Positions 21,905 through 34,107 of a DNA stretch of 64,000 nt are shown piece by piece. The first letter of the stretch is position 1; every line of letters starts with the position of its first letter. The DNA is taken from positions 24,242,001 through 24,306,000 of the forward strand of contig OX485803.1 of the NCBI GenBank assembly GCA_950295325.1. The letters are read 5' to 3'. This stretch comes from Polytrichum commune (lineage: Eukaryota; Streptophyta; Polytrichopsida; Polytrichales; Polytrichaceae). A model generated the notes under the pieces. The model made no database searches, was not told the origin of the DNA, and worked only from the letters and a program-made list of their open reading frames with translations. The translations under genes and the position numbers were made by a program.

Positions 21905-24606
21905 GCTGATCTAAGTGGAGGGCACTTCCAACAATTCTCTTCTGCTTTTCTATCCATGCATAGGATGTTTCATCCATAACTTAAGGTTTTACATCCATGA
22001 GTAGACCGATTGTGTTGTATGATGGGCGGGAATCGATGGATGTCTCGTTGCTATCGTAGCTCATCATTTACTCTCCTCTCATCCATTGTGTAGTTCATAA
22101 AACCAAAGAAAGGAGTGGCCTTTAATTTAGGTCTTCATAAAGAGAACCACCATGAAGGGCAAATAGAGGGGTTAACTTTCACTTAAGGTGATAGAGGTTG
22201 CCCTAACAAAGCATCTCATTGGTGCACCGAATACTCACAAATTTGTTTCCAAGGACCATATGGTTGTCCAACTTTATTTTTTTACGATATGATATTTGCA
22301 AACTGCAAACTATACCCACATAAAATGGTGTTACTAGACTAAGCCTAGTGAATAGTTTACCCTACAACCATAGCCTCGCTAGAGAAAAAAAAAAAAAAGG
22401 GGTCTAAATCTAGCGCACCAAATGTGGCATGAAGTGGCACCTCTAAGCATATCCCAAGTGTATTTAATTTTTTATGTCATTGGGCATGTACCTACCATTG
22501 CTTCTAATGTTGGGATCGTTCCTAGTGTTAATTTCCTTATAAGCAATACCCATAAACTTCCCAAAGCTCTTCCTAACCTCTTCAAGCATTTTTTGGGCTT
22601 CTTTATGAAATATTCTAAATAGTTTGGAAAATCCTCGAAGAAGTTAGCACAATAGATTCTTCACATCTTAAACATCAAGTTGAATTTCTTGACATAGATG
22701 TGAAGACAAGATAACTACACCGTTGTTGTTGATACATGCACCCACAATTCTTATTGCATACAATGAGGCATTCCAAGAAATCTCCATCCCAACCATGGCC
22801 CACCGGATTAACCATACAAACTTTCCATGTTCTCTTGGATTAATTATGCACGATGCCTTATAGAGGAAGTCGGTCAAGAGTGCACAAACCCAAAACTAAT
22901 GACTATAAGTTTGGGCTTGTTGCATCAAACCTCTACACCAATCATGCATATTTTCGCTTGCGCCCTCCAATTTCCCACTCCACATGTACAAGGTAGCCCG
23001 TGTGCTTCTTGTTGAATGTATTGATGGTGTTGTCATTCATATAAGAAGGTGCTTGTTGAGGCCACTGTGGCAAATAATGAACATTATGGCACCCATGTAA
23101 TAAGGGTCACCCAAGAAGTATCAGAGGTTGACATCATCGCTCAAGTCAAAGTGCGTTCTCCAATGCTTGTACAATTCAGGTGCCATAGTATAGAAACATC
23201 ACAACAACACCCTAATATCCAAGATTGATGTAGATGAACAAGCCATAATGGCCCACAACGATCGTATTGTTCATACAATACATCTTCTTCATCCCCTTGA
23301 ACCATTTCGAGTGGAGCATAGTATTCTATGGTCGTCAAATCTTGACAAGAATATCATCGACAATACCAAAGCAACACATGAAAATTTAGGTTGATCTTTG
23401 CAAAATGGGCCCTCTCATTAACATCCAACCCATACCAATTCTATGTAGAGAACATGATTAGTGCTTGTGTCAATGAACAAAGCATCATTATTTTGTATAG
23501 AACAAGACTAAACTCCAAACATAAGCATCATAAATTGTAACTTTATTGTACTTCATGTAAAAGATAAAGTTGAACAATTGTTGTTGTGAACTCAACTTCA
23601 TCGGACGGCCGAAAAACTTGAACAACTCCCCTGCTGACCTGGTATGGGTGGAAATGACCAAATCAACAAGTGTGCAGAATTCATCAAACTCTCCAATAAT
23701 AAAGTTTGCTAGAGTTTTGAAGGGGTGAGATAGCTTGCACATAGAGCCAAGCTAGTGGCACACACTGCATTTGTGATCAATTGTTCCTTGACCACCCTCC
23801 TCAAGTTTGTTTGGGTTAAAGAAATCACACGTACTCGAGCAAACCCTCATGATAGTGTACATGAGCACGAGTCCATCTTCCAACACCTCCAAAATCATAG
23901 TATCAAAGTCACTATCGTCAAAGCCCATCTACATTGCGTGCTCCATTCTATTTTTTGCACATTTACACTAACGTACAACTAACAATTAATCAACACCCCA
24001 AAACTACCCAACTAAAAGGATTTTAAGTATGTGCTTTGAAATTAGCTTGAGAGCTCTCCAAGTACCCACCCAGGTTGGAAAGAGCAAGAATGGCTCCAAG
24101 GTTGTTAATTTAGGTGCAAGAGGTCGAATATCTAGCAAAGTTGTGTTCCATATGACCTCCAAGGGTTAGCGGTTTAGTTTAGAAACTTCTATAGATGGCA
24201 ATAGGATGAAAACATCAATATGATGTTTACTTTCCGGTGGCCCCTTTTGCAAGTTCCCGAACTATTGGGTTGAAGTTAGTTGTATGAAGATATAACCAAG
24301 CCTTTTTGACAATGGAATATCACGGTGATTGCCTTGAAATATCAACATTCTTCTCTTCTTTCTCTCTTTGGATGTAATTATCAAGTGATTCATAGCCACT
24401 TTTCTTCGAATGTAAACAACATAATTTTGGGCATTTGAGACCTTATTTCAATCTTTCAGTCAACTCGGTTTCCAAAAATGCCCTTGAGCTTCAAGACCTA
24501 TGTGGTACCGAGGTTGATCCAGTTTAACCCTAAATGGATATTACATGCATAGATTTATAAATTCGTAATCAGTTTGTGGTATTTGTTGTTCATGAAAACG
24601 ATGCAA
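21905..24606. other. Intergenic, no gene supported
   Basis: 2.7 kb of moderately AT-rich sequence. Short open frames on both strands (for example 22422-22622, 22668-22877, 23141-23338, 23488-23742) show no recognisable domain, and no frame is favoured over neighbouring ones. A poly-A run lies at about 22384-22398. No repeat or RNA was recognised. Confidence 0.35.
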
Positions 24607-24954
24607 GTATACTCTAAACTCCGTATTATCATGCTTATGGCAACCAAAGTGCACATGACATTAAGGAGTGTTGCAGTGTTAACGTAGATACATGATAAAA
24701 GAGAATTAATGCAACATGTGACATTTATGGGGTAACACAAAGTCAACATTACAATACTGACAATGTAATGCGTGCGAGTGTGTGGTTTAAATTCTTTGAT
24801 GATTTATTTTAATGTTGAAACCCATGACATATGGAAACGAAATGTGACAACAAGGAGTTAAATTCTAAACTGAGAACATCCGTTCCTTAGGGTTTTGGGA
24901 TATAAGAGAAGGAGTGTCATTAAGGGGGTTGATATTACGGAGTTTAGAGTGTAC
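24607..24954. mobile_element. TIR element with TAAACTCCGTA ends, copy 2
   Basis: 348 bp with inverted ends GTATACTCTAAACTCCGTAT / GTACACTCTAAACTCCGTAA (the latter as reverse complement). It is shorter than the copy at 17813-18302 but keeps the GGCAACCAAAGTGC and CTTAGGGTTTTGGGATATAAG blocks in order. Non-coding. Confidence 0.7.
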
Positions 24955-25474
24955 ATGCGTGTGAAGGCACACATCTTCGTTGCACGTGTCATAAGTTAGG
25001 CCAAAATCATTCAAGACTTTATTGCCATGTAGCAAGGCCAAATTTCTTTTACAATTGCTGTGGCCATCAGTACTTTAGTGGATGGAGATGTCATGGGTTT
25101 ATGTGGGCCTATGCCTGGACCACTAACCTTTACCTTCAAACATCGCTCTCGCTTTTGAAAGACACTTGTGTGAATGCTCACAAATCACACCCTCGGTGTG
25201 TGGAAGTTTTGGGAGGCTATATTTTGGGGTGCACTTAACATTACAATTTATGTGCTATGAGATGTTCCGTTTTAATAATATTAGTGAGAGTGCTTCACCC
25301 AAGTTTATTAAGTTGCATCCACTGGTAAGAGATGATAAGTTGGGTATAGTTTGGAATACTATCAGAAGTTAAAGCTTAAAGTTTTTGAAATAAGGTAGAC
25401 ATGCCTAAATCAAACATAACAACATACTTGTGTTTGAGTGGTAACGTGGACACCAAAAGATGTGTGTTAAAGAG
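24955..25474. other. Intergenic, no feature recognised
   Basis: No gene, RNA or repeat supported; the open frame at 25166-25372 has no recognisable content. Confidence 0.35.
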
Positions 25475-25740
25475 ATATTGGACTACATGTTCCAAATACG
25501 TTCACCGTTCTAGGTTCGGTTGTCAACATGATTGGGGGACCTGTGTGGCCACTTGATGAGTACGAGAATCTCCACTTTGATAATGAATTAGATACTTGTA
25601 CGAGCTTTGGCAATTTTTGAAGCACATGGCTACATGCACAATTTGGAACCGCTAATTGCCTTGCACAAATTGCATGTTTCATATCCTACGAGAAGTGGGT
25701 GCTGAGAGAAAAGAATCTGTTTAAGGCACGTCTACCTTGT
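25475..25740 (+). repeat. Dispersed repeat E, copy 3
   Basis: Shares ATTGGGGGACCT, CACTTTGATAATGAAT and TTTCATATCCTACGAGAAGTGG, in order, with the copy at 12770-13100. It could be a fragment of an ancient element; no protein is readable. Confidence 0.5.
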
Positions 25741-27594
25741 CTTGTAAGGTAGATGGTCCTAAAACCGTCACTTTAAGGGAGAGAGGGAGCTATTGCATAT
25801 GAAGGCACCTCTTATATATCCATCCAAAATAAAAGACTTGAAATAATGTTTAACTTGGGAGGGTGCTAGTTTTAGTTGATATGACACCGAATTAGTTAAA
25901 AAGATCCCGAATTAGTCTAGTCCGAGTCATTTGAGCTGAAGCGGTCACAAACTTATAGGGAGACCGGGGTCAAATTTTATGTTGGATCAAGATGGATGAG
26001 AGGTATGCTCATGTGCTTAAAATCCATCTCTCCCAATTCAAGCATTGAGCAAAGATATTATTACTAGATTTAGAAAAATTAACGAATCAATTTACCGATT
26101 GGATTTTGATAGGATTTCATTACACCAAAGCATGTCGTGTTTGAATTCCATATGCAAAAGTTAGAAGGGTTCAAGGTTATATTAATAGAAGATCCAAAAC
26201 CAACATAGGAGCATGATGTTAGGATGGTAGACATTCTCAACATCAATATGTACTTATTGTGCAAGATCTCACGGTGTTGGTTTTGGGAGAGGTGTTGGTT
26301 CTTGAACAACCACTGCACTTGAGTGACTTCGAATATGTAGGTACATATTCGAGCACGAAAGTGTACATACTTGGTAAGAAACCTATGAACAACATCTCAA
26401 CACACTCCAAGAGTATTCACCTTGACTCCAAAAATAGTAACTTTGAATATCTTGTCCGCCAACAAATATTGATATCTACATTCACCTCTAAGTATTGATA
26501 TATTCGAGATGAGATTGGTGGAAGTAAACAAACCATCCAGACGAGTGTCCATTGAAACCTAGTCACTTCAATTAGCAACTGTAAACAATATAAATTTCAT
26601 CACTTTTAGTTCTTTACGAAAGTAATTGAACATTATTTTGATCTTTGAATTATGGATGTTGGTTGCCTTTAACCCTTATATTTCATATTATTTAAATATG
26701 GGGAAACAAATTTCATTATATGCTCATATATCCATCTTCAGATACATTTTGATATTTTTAAAAATAAATGTTAATAGAAAACTTCGTCCACTTTTTGGGG
26801 AAAAAAGAGAGCTTTTCTTACGCATATTAGCATTTGTAATTTCCTTCAATCACACGAGCCAACTAGAGGGGAAAAGAGTTAGGTCTTTCTGTGTTGATGG
26901 ATTCCCGATAAATATCATGTGTGTATGGTTCCATTTACAAGGTTTAACTCGTGGAACCTTAAGTTGCTTGAGAATGGGCTGAAACCCTACCTATATTCCC
27001 CATGTTTATAGTTTGAAGATCGTGCATGGTCATGTTAGAGGCTCACAACCATCATAACCTCAACCTCAAAACCCTAATATTGGACAATGGTCTAGAATGA
27101 GAGTCTTCGACGTGAGAATTATGCTATGGGAAGCCAAATCCTCGAACATCATCTCATGTGCAACAAATCGTTATGGGATATGTTAAAGGACATTCACAAT
27201 ATTTGAAGTAGAGGTAAACATAGTAAAGTTAGAATTGGCTATAACTCCAATCTAACGAAAGTTAATCAAACTCATGTGTGTTTCTCATTATTCTCCTTCA
27301 AACTTGCATTTATGGAATTTCTGAATCACAATTAAGAGGCGTGTCAAACATAGAACTAGCAGATGAAAACACGGATCAACACATAGCATAGGGAACCCTA
27401 TTGTGGGCACATCCAACTCCACATGCAAGTTTGACCATTGGGTATTGCCTCGTCCAACTGACAATTGCATCATCCAATTAGTGATTGAACATGATCATAA
27501 AGTTTGTTGTTTCGGGCTTCAAATATTGGAGTTTTAAGTGAAAAATTTATTATAGGAATTCAAAGGGAAAAAATTCATTCTCTTTAAGTGATCA
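25741..27594. other. Intergenic, no gene supported
   Basis: About 1.9 kb. The longest + open frame (26626-26982) is hydrophobic but has no recognisable motif and AT-rich codon use like its non-coding surroundings. Confidence 0.35.
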
Positions 27595-28140
27595 CATATT
27601 AGGCTCTTTCAATTATGCTAACGGCTGTGAACCTAGAATGGTGCATACGTTTCAAACACATTGCCCATCTTGTCATAAAACATGTCTTCTTGATGTCCAC
27701 TCGTAACTAGAAACCTAGCCATATACCATCGTTCTCCTTAAGTGATCACATAGGCTCACCCAATTATGTTAATCCCTGAGCCTAGAATGGTGGATACCTC
27801 GGGGGGTTCACTCCCTCTTATATTTTGCATACACGTGCGTTCGGGACCTATTTATTGGGGGGCTATTTACCTTGCAGAAAAGATTATAAGGTATGGTATT
27901 TTTCAAAATAAAGGTGTGATGGTATTTTACATGTAATCCTTTTTCACTATTTAAAAACCCCCTATATTATATGTAAGTTTTTTACAAAATTTATCTACAA
28001 TGAATATATTAGACCCTATTTTTTATCGCATGTTGTTCTACGATTTTCGCCAGTGAACCCCCGAGGTGGATACATTTTGAACACATAGTCCAGTCTCATC
28101 GTTTGATGTCCACTTTTAACTAGAAACCCTAGCCATGTAC
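27595..28140 (+). repeat. Imperfect tandem duplication of ~150 bp, interrupted by a MITE
   Basis: Copy 1 (about 27580-27730) and copy 2 (about 27730-28140, excluding the insertion) share AAGTGATCACAT, CCTAGAATGGTG, TGATGTCCACT, TAACTAGAAACC and AGCCAT. Copy 2 is split at GTGGATAC by the element at 27798-28065, while copy 1 reads through GTGCATAC uninterrupted. Confidence 0.75.
27790..28073. mobile_element. hAT-like MITE with 8-bp target duplication
   Basis: 268 bp (27798-28065) with inverted ends CTCGGGGGGTTCACT and AGTGAACCCCCGAG (one extra G in the left run). GTGGATAC flanks it on both sides (27790-27797 and 28066-28073). An 8-bp duplication is the mark of hAT elements. The uninterrupted tandem copy to the left shows the pre-insertion arrangement. 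A degenerate relative is at about 58010-58243. Non-coding. Confidence 0.85.
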
Positions 28141-28379
28141 CACTCAAATACAAAGGGTCCAATTAAGAGAGAGTGAAAACACAAGGCCCAAATACATTCA
28201 GTGTGATCAGAACTGAGTGCGACTGCCAATCCAGCACGAATCAATCGATCTCCGTTCCATGGGTGATATGTACAGCTCAACAAAGCGACAAGTGACAACA
28301 GCAGAAGCGCAGCGACTAGAACTTCCTCAGATGTGAAATTCATCTTCCACCAAAGCTGTGCTGAAATCTTGGGGAGCAA
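28116..28379 (-). CDS. Small hydrophobic open frame, doubtful
   Basis: An 87-codon frame, or 75 codons from the second Met (MNFTSEEVLVAALLLLSL), with a leucine-rich segment of about 20 residues that could be a signal anchor, and a second hydrophobic stretch near the end. Composition is more protein-like than in neighbouring frames, and the upstream side overlaps the degenerate tandem repeats at 28330-29400. I recognise no family. It may be a small membrane protein, an exon of an unrecognised gene, or chance; no splice partner was found. Confidence 0.2.
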   Translation of the reverse strand: MLPKISAQLWWKMNFTSEEVLVAALLLLSLVALLSCTYHPWNGDRLIRAGLAVALSSDHTECIWALCFHSLLIGPFVFEWYMARVSS

Positions 28380-29400
28380 ACTCCGCTCAATTTTGGAGCA
28401 CTAATTAAGTTGGATCCGCATGCAGGAGGAGGGAGGGAAACAATATGAATGGACAGACAGTCGCTCGCTGTAAGTTACTAAGCGCGATAGGTGTCTATTT
28501 CTTACGGCCCAAGCATCGGTGACCTTTTCCCCCTGGCTGCACTTTTCGCGTACATTTCCACCATGTGCGGCAATTCCCGGAGGAACGAAAGGCGACCTCT
28601 CAAAGCAAACCAATTCGTTCGATTGATTGATGAAGGCGGAAGTGACAAGTGACAACGGTGGAAATGAGGTGACTAACTTACTTAACGTGTGAATATCTTT
28701 CAGCAAAGCTCGACTGACATTTCGGAAGCAAACTTTGCTTGATCGGAGGACTTGGAAGTTAAGTGAAATTAGCCCGGAGTGAGAAGCAATCCCGAAACAA
28801 CAGACAGTTGCTTGCTGTAAGTAGCCTAGGTGTCTATTTCTTCCAGTAGAAATGCAGTGAGTAACTTACTTAGGTGTAAATATCTTCCACCAAAGCTGTG
28901 CTGAATTTTGGGAACCAAACTCCGCTTAATCAGAGTAGTTAGAAATTAAGTTAGATCATTCTGAAGGAAGCAGTGAGAAACAATCCCAAAACAACAGAGA
29001 GTTGCTCGCTGTAAGTGACGTAGGTGTCTATTTCTTCCGGTAGAAAGGCAGCGAGTAGCTTACTTTAGGTGTGAATATCTTCCACCAAGAGCTGCGCTGA
29101 AATTTTGGGAAGCAAACTCCGCTTAATCGGAGCACTTAAGTTAAGCTAGATCAGCCTGCAGGAGGAGTGAAACAACAGACAGTCGATCGCTGTAAGTAGG
29201 TTAGGTGTCTACCTACAATTTCTTCCGGCCCAAGCTTTGGTGAGCTTTTGCCCTTGGCCCTGGCTGCACTTTAACGTAGTGCATTTCCATCATGTGCGGG
29301 TTTGACCAGATGAACGAATGGCGGCCTTTCGAACCAAACCAAGACTGATGATTAAATGATGAAGATTCATCAAGAAAGAGAGGAGTAACTTACCTAATTA
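28330..29400. repeat. Degenerate ~190-bp tandem repeats upstream of transporter gene
   Basis: The block ATCTTCCACCAAAGCTGTGC followed by GGAAGCAAACTCCGCTTAAT recurs near 28344, 28690, 28878 and 29074. Each is followed by AAACAACAGACAGTTGCT-, CGCTGTAAGT- and AGGTGTCTATTTCTTCCGG-type blocks. Spacings are about 346, 188 and 196 bp, so the first interval carries extra sequence. A related pair of GGCCCAAGC...GGTGA blocks is at 28505 and 29225. The array ends about 0.8 kb before the transporter start codon and could belong to its regulatory region. Confidence 0.8.
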
Positions 29401-30178
29401 GCGGCTGCGCCGGGAAATGTATCGCGTGGAAGCCTGCAAGCCGCCTTCCTGTCGATTTCCCTTCCTCCCGGTCTGCTTTAGTCTGCACCCCCCGTTCTTC
29501 CACATACTATTCTACAGACCACATCTACCAGAACCTTACATTTCAGACATCTACGAGTAGCTTGCGCCGCCGCCTTCTGCCTGCCTCTCCTCTCCTCCTT
29601 TCCGCAGCCCTTGAAAACTCCGTGTTCCATGTACTACATGGTCGTAAGTCTCAAGTATATAACCGTCCAGCCTGCCGACGTCGAAACGCTTGAGAGGTCG
29701 ACAAGACTTTGCATTGAGCCAGCAGATGCACAACGTCTGAAGTTTAAACCTCGATCTCCAGCGATCTCCTCTTGTCCACGCTTCTTGTGGTGAAGTCGAT
29801 TCGTGCTTCTTTTGCCGAGCTGAACTCTTGTGAGGGAGTCAGCAAACTGACCGGAAACTACACCACAAGCTGAATGTCATTTCCGTTCAGGAAGAAGCTT
29901 ATGGACGGTATTGAGTGGTTGCTAAACTGTTACAGCTCAATCTTTGTACGAGTTTTGTAGTCATTTCGACAACAGCAAGTTTCGCGTTCGGGAATTACGT
30001 CGTGTACGTGTGTGAGTTGTGGAACAAATTAATCGAGCCGTCCAGCCCCCGTCCAGCCATTCTTGCAGTTACAGCTTGAATAGCAGGGGGAACGTCAATT
30101 CGGCATTGCATCTTCAACTATATATTGAAAATTTCGTAGCAACCTCTTCATCAAGTTCCGAGAGACTCGACATAAAGA
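29401..30178 (+). promoter_or_regulatory. Presumed promoter and 5' leader of transporter gene
   Basis: GC content rises here and there is no repeat. No unambiguous TATA box or start site can be assigned. An open frame with its own ATG at 30019 runs to 30258, overlapping the transporter ATG in another frame; if transcribed it would act as an upstream ORF. Confidence 0.4.
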
Positions 30179-32779
30179 ATGCTTACAAGGAGATCACCTT
30201 CGTTATCAAATTTGGACATCTTCAATCAGAAAGGTTTCCAGAATCTTGGAACTCCTGAAGTGAAACGGTCGCGGTTTCTAGGATCTCCTCGATCTGAAAA
30301 AGATTGCGACCGTGATGGAGGTTCATTCAGATTTGTCAAGAAAGATGCACCAGCCCGGGCGTCAATCGAATCACGAAGAACCTCCAGTCGCGCATCTTTA
30401 GCTTATGTCCGAAGCCTGAGCAAGGGACAGCGGGCGTCGTCAACAAATTCGGTCAACAACCAAGCGGGGAAGCTGCACGTGATTCCGTACTCTGAACTGA
30501 TTCTGAGGCGCAAGTTGGACGGAGGTCTCTCGTTGATCGACGAAGCAAGTGAGCTCGGAGAGGGAAGTGTGTGCTGGGAAGAGGCATGGAAGCTGTACAT
30601 GCAATGTCAGACGGCCAATTTGCAAGAGTTATCAGCGCGAGTGCGATCGTGTAACCTGGACAAGGATGCCATTCCATCAACTACTTTAGAAGCTCCGACG
30701 GATCGGACCTGTGATGAAATAACCACTCCAACTTGCATCTCAGAAGTAGCTGCCTGCCCGGAGGAGCCTGCACCTGCAGTGGGGACAGAAAGCTTTCTTC
30801 CTAACTTGTGGAGGCAAATACTCGGGAGGAGGAGGACGAGAAGCTTGATACTGCTGAACGTACTTGCAGCTCTGTATGGATCCAGCACAGTGGCTGGAAA
30901 GTTCGCCATGGATATGGCGCCCTGCGTACCTGCTAGTCTGAGCTCGTTAGTGAGATTCTCCTCGGCGCTGGTGGTCTTCCTTCCAGCTGCGATCAATGTC
31001 ATTAAGGACAAGAATGTGGAGCTTCTGAAAGCCGGCGCTGAGCTCGGAGCTTTGTTGTTTGCCGCTACAGTTCTTGAGATGTGTGGAGACGGCGGTGCTT
31101 CAAGCGATGCGCCACTCCTCTTTGCCTTCACAGTAAGACCTCGACGATGTCTTCTACTGCATATCATCTTTCATCCTCATAGGTTTATAGTGCATTGCTT
31201 CCAATGTTGGAGTCGTATTAGTCCGATTGAAAATTCTGCTACTTCAAGGTTATTCTCACACCGCATTTTGTGTATTCCTGCAATCTGCTTGCCTTCATGT
31301 CGCGAAGTGGAAAGTTTCGGATGGCTTGCTGACCAGGTGTTTTTGACTATGATAGGTAATCTTTGTTCCTATAATGGAGCTATGCGCAGGCCGACAGTCC
31401 GTCCGCAACATAACAAGAATCGCATCGCTTGTTGCACTTTCAGGTACATTGCATGCATTGTTTCTCAAATGTAACATATTTCTGTCTCACATCTATAATC
31501 AATACATTTGATGTCGATTTTGATTACGTACTAATTTCCAAATGTTGCGGATACAGGAATGGGAGTCTTGGAGGAAGAAGGATTTGGGTGGAAGGGCATA
31601 TCAATTCCACAAGTGGGAGACCTGTGGGGCCTGGCTGCATCCGCCGTGTACGCGATACACATTTTCCGATCCGAAGCTCACAGCAGTCAATTCAAGCCAT
31701 TTCAATTGACAGCGATCCAGTGCGGTACGGTGGCCTCACTTAGCTTACTGTGGGAGATCACTCGAGTTCTGCACGAAAATACATCCGCCGCAGAGTATAT
31801 TAACCAAGTGGTGTCACTACCCTGGGCTCCTCTCGTCTACACAGGCCTCGTGTGCGCGGGGCTATGTAACTGGCTCGAGATTCACGGTCTTCGATCGATC
31901 CATGCATCCACTGCCACAATGGTGAACACAACCATCCCGATCTGGGGAGCATTCCTCTCCTTCTTCTTGCGCGGTGAGACGCTCGACGACTCAGCCGTCG
32001 TCGGCGGGCTAGTTATCCTTGCAGCAAGCCTGTTTGCGCAGATCATGAGCAAGCAAGACGACTCCGATGCACCGATTCCCTCCAGAAAACCATTTCCAGT
32101 TCAAACTGCAAACCGCGGGATTAAAACTGGCAACTCAGTTTCCGAAACCAATTCGGACACAACAAACCCTAAGCCTGCGGCTGATCATGTGCAGGGCGCG
32201 ATCATCACCTCGCAGCTCAAGTTCCCTTACTACGCAGCCCAAGCGAAGCGTCTTCTGGTGGAGGCGAAACTCAAAATTCTATCTGTAAAGAGCATAGTCA
32301 TGTCGGCCACTTCCAGCATGCTGATGACCACACCGCCCGGACCTCCGGGCGCCGGTGTCCACGTCCAACAAGCAGTGAGCATGGCAAACAATGTTGCACC
32401 ATCTGTCAACCAAGCTCCTCCTATGACAGGCGTGCACACAGCCGTGGTGATGCAGTGGCTGGAAGCAGCCATGGCGCTTCTGGAGTCCGCCACCATAGCC
32501 TTGGGCTCCGACGTGCTGCAAGCCGCCGAGGGGGCTGAGGATTTGGCCACCGTGTTGGAACAAGCAGGGCAGAGTCTGATGGAGCACACGGCCATGGCTG
32601 CGTCATCGGTGGAGGTTCTCTTTGGCAACGATTTCACATCGCAGATATCAATGATTCTCGCCAGCCTCGACACCGTGAAATCGTTCTACGATACAGCGAC
32701 CTTGGGTGTGAGCCCCATGAACTGCGCACTGCCCATGCTGTCGCACATTTTTGCAGCTGCCGGTTCTCCTGTCGCTTAG
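30179..32779 (+). CDS. EamA/DMT-family membrane transporter, 3 exons, 754 aa
   Basis: Exons 30179-31132, 31356-31443 and 31557-32779, with GT-AG introns of 223 and 113 bp; joined they stay open to a TAG. An in-frame TAA two codons upstream supports the ATG. Residues 1-215 form a Ser/Arg-rich then acidic hydrophilic extension, a possible plastid transit peptide (inference). Hydrophobic segments lie near 221-240, 250-273, 281-301, 318-328 and, after the split Gly348, 368-384, 395-419, 436-456, 463-484 and 491-511. The second EamA half is typical (STATMVNTTIPIWGAFLSFF, then a charged RGETL turn). Plant plastid EamA proteins are mostly uncharacterised carriers of small solutes; the substrate cannot be inferred. 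Residues 513-754 are an Ala/Met-rich tail absent from the usual ~350-residue family core. Confidence 0.87.
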
Positions 32780-33354
32780 ATCACATTCCTGGCAAGGTAA
32801 AGTTAGGGTTTTACAAATGTAGGGGTCTGTAGTTGTCTCTGCTGCACAATTTGCGCATGAAGTGAGGCCATTTCCTCACTTCCTTGGACAACTCGGGGAT
32901 CACTTAGCCTAGACAATTTGTCGATGAAACAGTTCCGTCGTAGTTGCGATCGATATAGGTAGCGATCGGGAACTATGTCAAGATGTATAGATCTATTATG
33001 CACAAAATTGTGCGGCGTAGTACATGTAGAGGGGGATTCAAGTGTACATACAAGGTCACTACATCACCCTGAGATCGTGAGACAAAGAACAAGTAAACAT
33101 CAAGCAAGTTCTGGTTGTTGTAAGAATTGTGTAGAAATTCCATATATATATGAGATGGTCCTTTTCTCATATCATACTCCGCAGTCAAGGATGCTCAGTA
33201 ACTTAAATTGCCTCTTCTCTGCCGCCCTGCCGTTGTTTCTTCGAGATCATTGACTCCATAGCCGATTTTGAGCCCTTCTCGCCGATGTGGCAGATTCCCA
33301 CTGGCTCAGCGCAGCTGTAAGAATTTGTGTTCAAATTCCACACATTTATGTGAC
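32780..33354 (+). other. Transporter 3' flank, probable 3' UTR then intergenic
   Basis: Composition stays gene-like for a few hundred bases after the stop and then becomes AT-rich. No canonical AATAAA signal is obvious. Confidence 0.35.
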
Positions 33355-33740
33355 ATTTCCTACACTAAATATTGTATTAGTGTCACCAATTCTACCTGTC
33401 TTGCTCAATACTAATTGTAAACCACCCGTGTAGTGTCACCAACACTAAATGAAAAACTAACATTTATAGAATTACAATGTTGCAATTACTGTCCCTTACT
33501 AAGAGATTTGTCATCCAAATTTCAATCATTTATGGGGAAAAAAAATTAATCATTGAAAAAACATCAAGATGTAGAATATACCAAAATTTGTTTCAAACTT
33601 TGTTGACATGGATTTCATGCATTATGCCATAGAAGAGTGGGTGAGCAAGTACACAAGCCATGAAGTAGGTAAAGTTTAGGACAATGCATGAACTAAAAGC
33701 AAGTTGGGATGACAATACTTCATTAGTATACTCAATGAAT
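33355..33740 (+). repeat. Internal fragment of TIR element F1
   Basis: Resembles 18750-19040 throughout: TTAGTGTCACCAATTCTA, CAATACTAATTGTAAACC, GTGTAGTGTCACCAACACTA, AAATTTCAATCAT and AAGTTGGGATGA occur in the same order. The outer terminal repeats of the element at 18632-19255 are missing. Confidence 0.75.
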
Positions 33741-34107
33741 ATTATTATAAGAACAATGTTAATTATGAATAGTGCCAAGATGAACAACAATTCCTATGAA
33801 TAGTGCTAGGAGTGTAATTCCACCCAAATTTTCAAGTGTCAACCTGATTGTATGAATAATAGAAGAATATTCTTAGTTTGTCAAGGGCCCCATCGAATAT
33901 AATTGACATATTCCCAAGTCATGGAACAAACCCACATGGCTAAATAATGTTATGTCATGTCTATCATTATTTATGGTTACTCGGGGGCCAACCGTTGGAC
34001 TTACTATTCATTGGTTGAAAAATGAGGTTGAAACCTAGTCCTCTTCAACCAACCCATTTCTCTAATCTTATCAACATAAGGAAACACCAATTCCTTCATA
34101 AGGCTCA
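33741..34107. other. Intergenic, no feature recognised
   Basis: AT-rich sequence without a supported gene or repeat. Confidence 0.35.

Noticed and set aside
30403-31167. Antisense open frames opposite the transporter exon 1, the longest 186 codons
   Set aside because: They mirror the GC-rich coding strand of a well-supported gene and contain no domain.
32230-32673. Antisense 147-codon open frame opposite transporter exon 3
   Set aside because: Shadow of the sense coding frame; no independent support.
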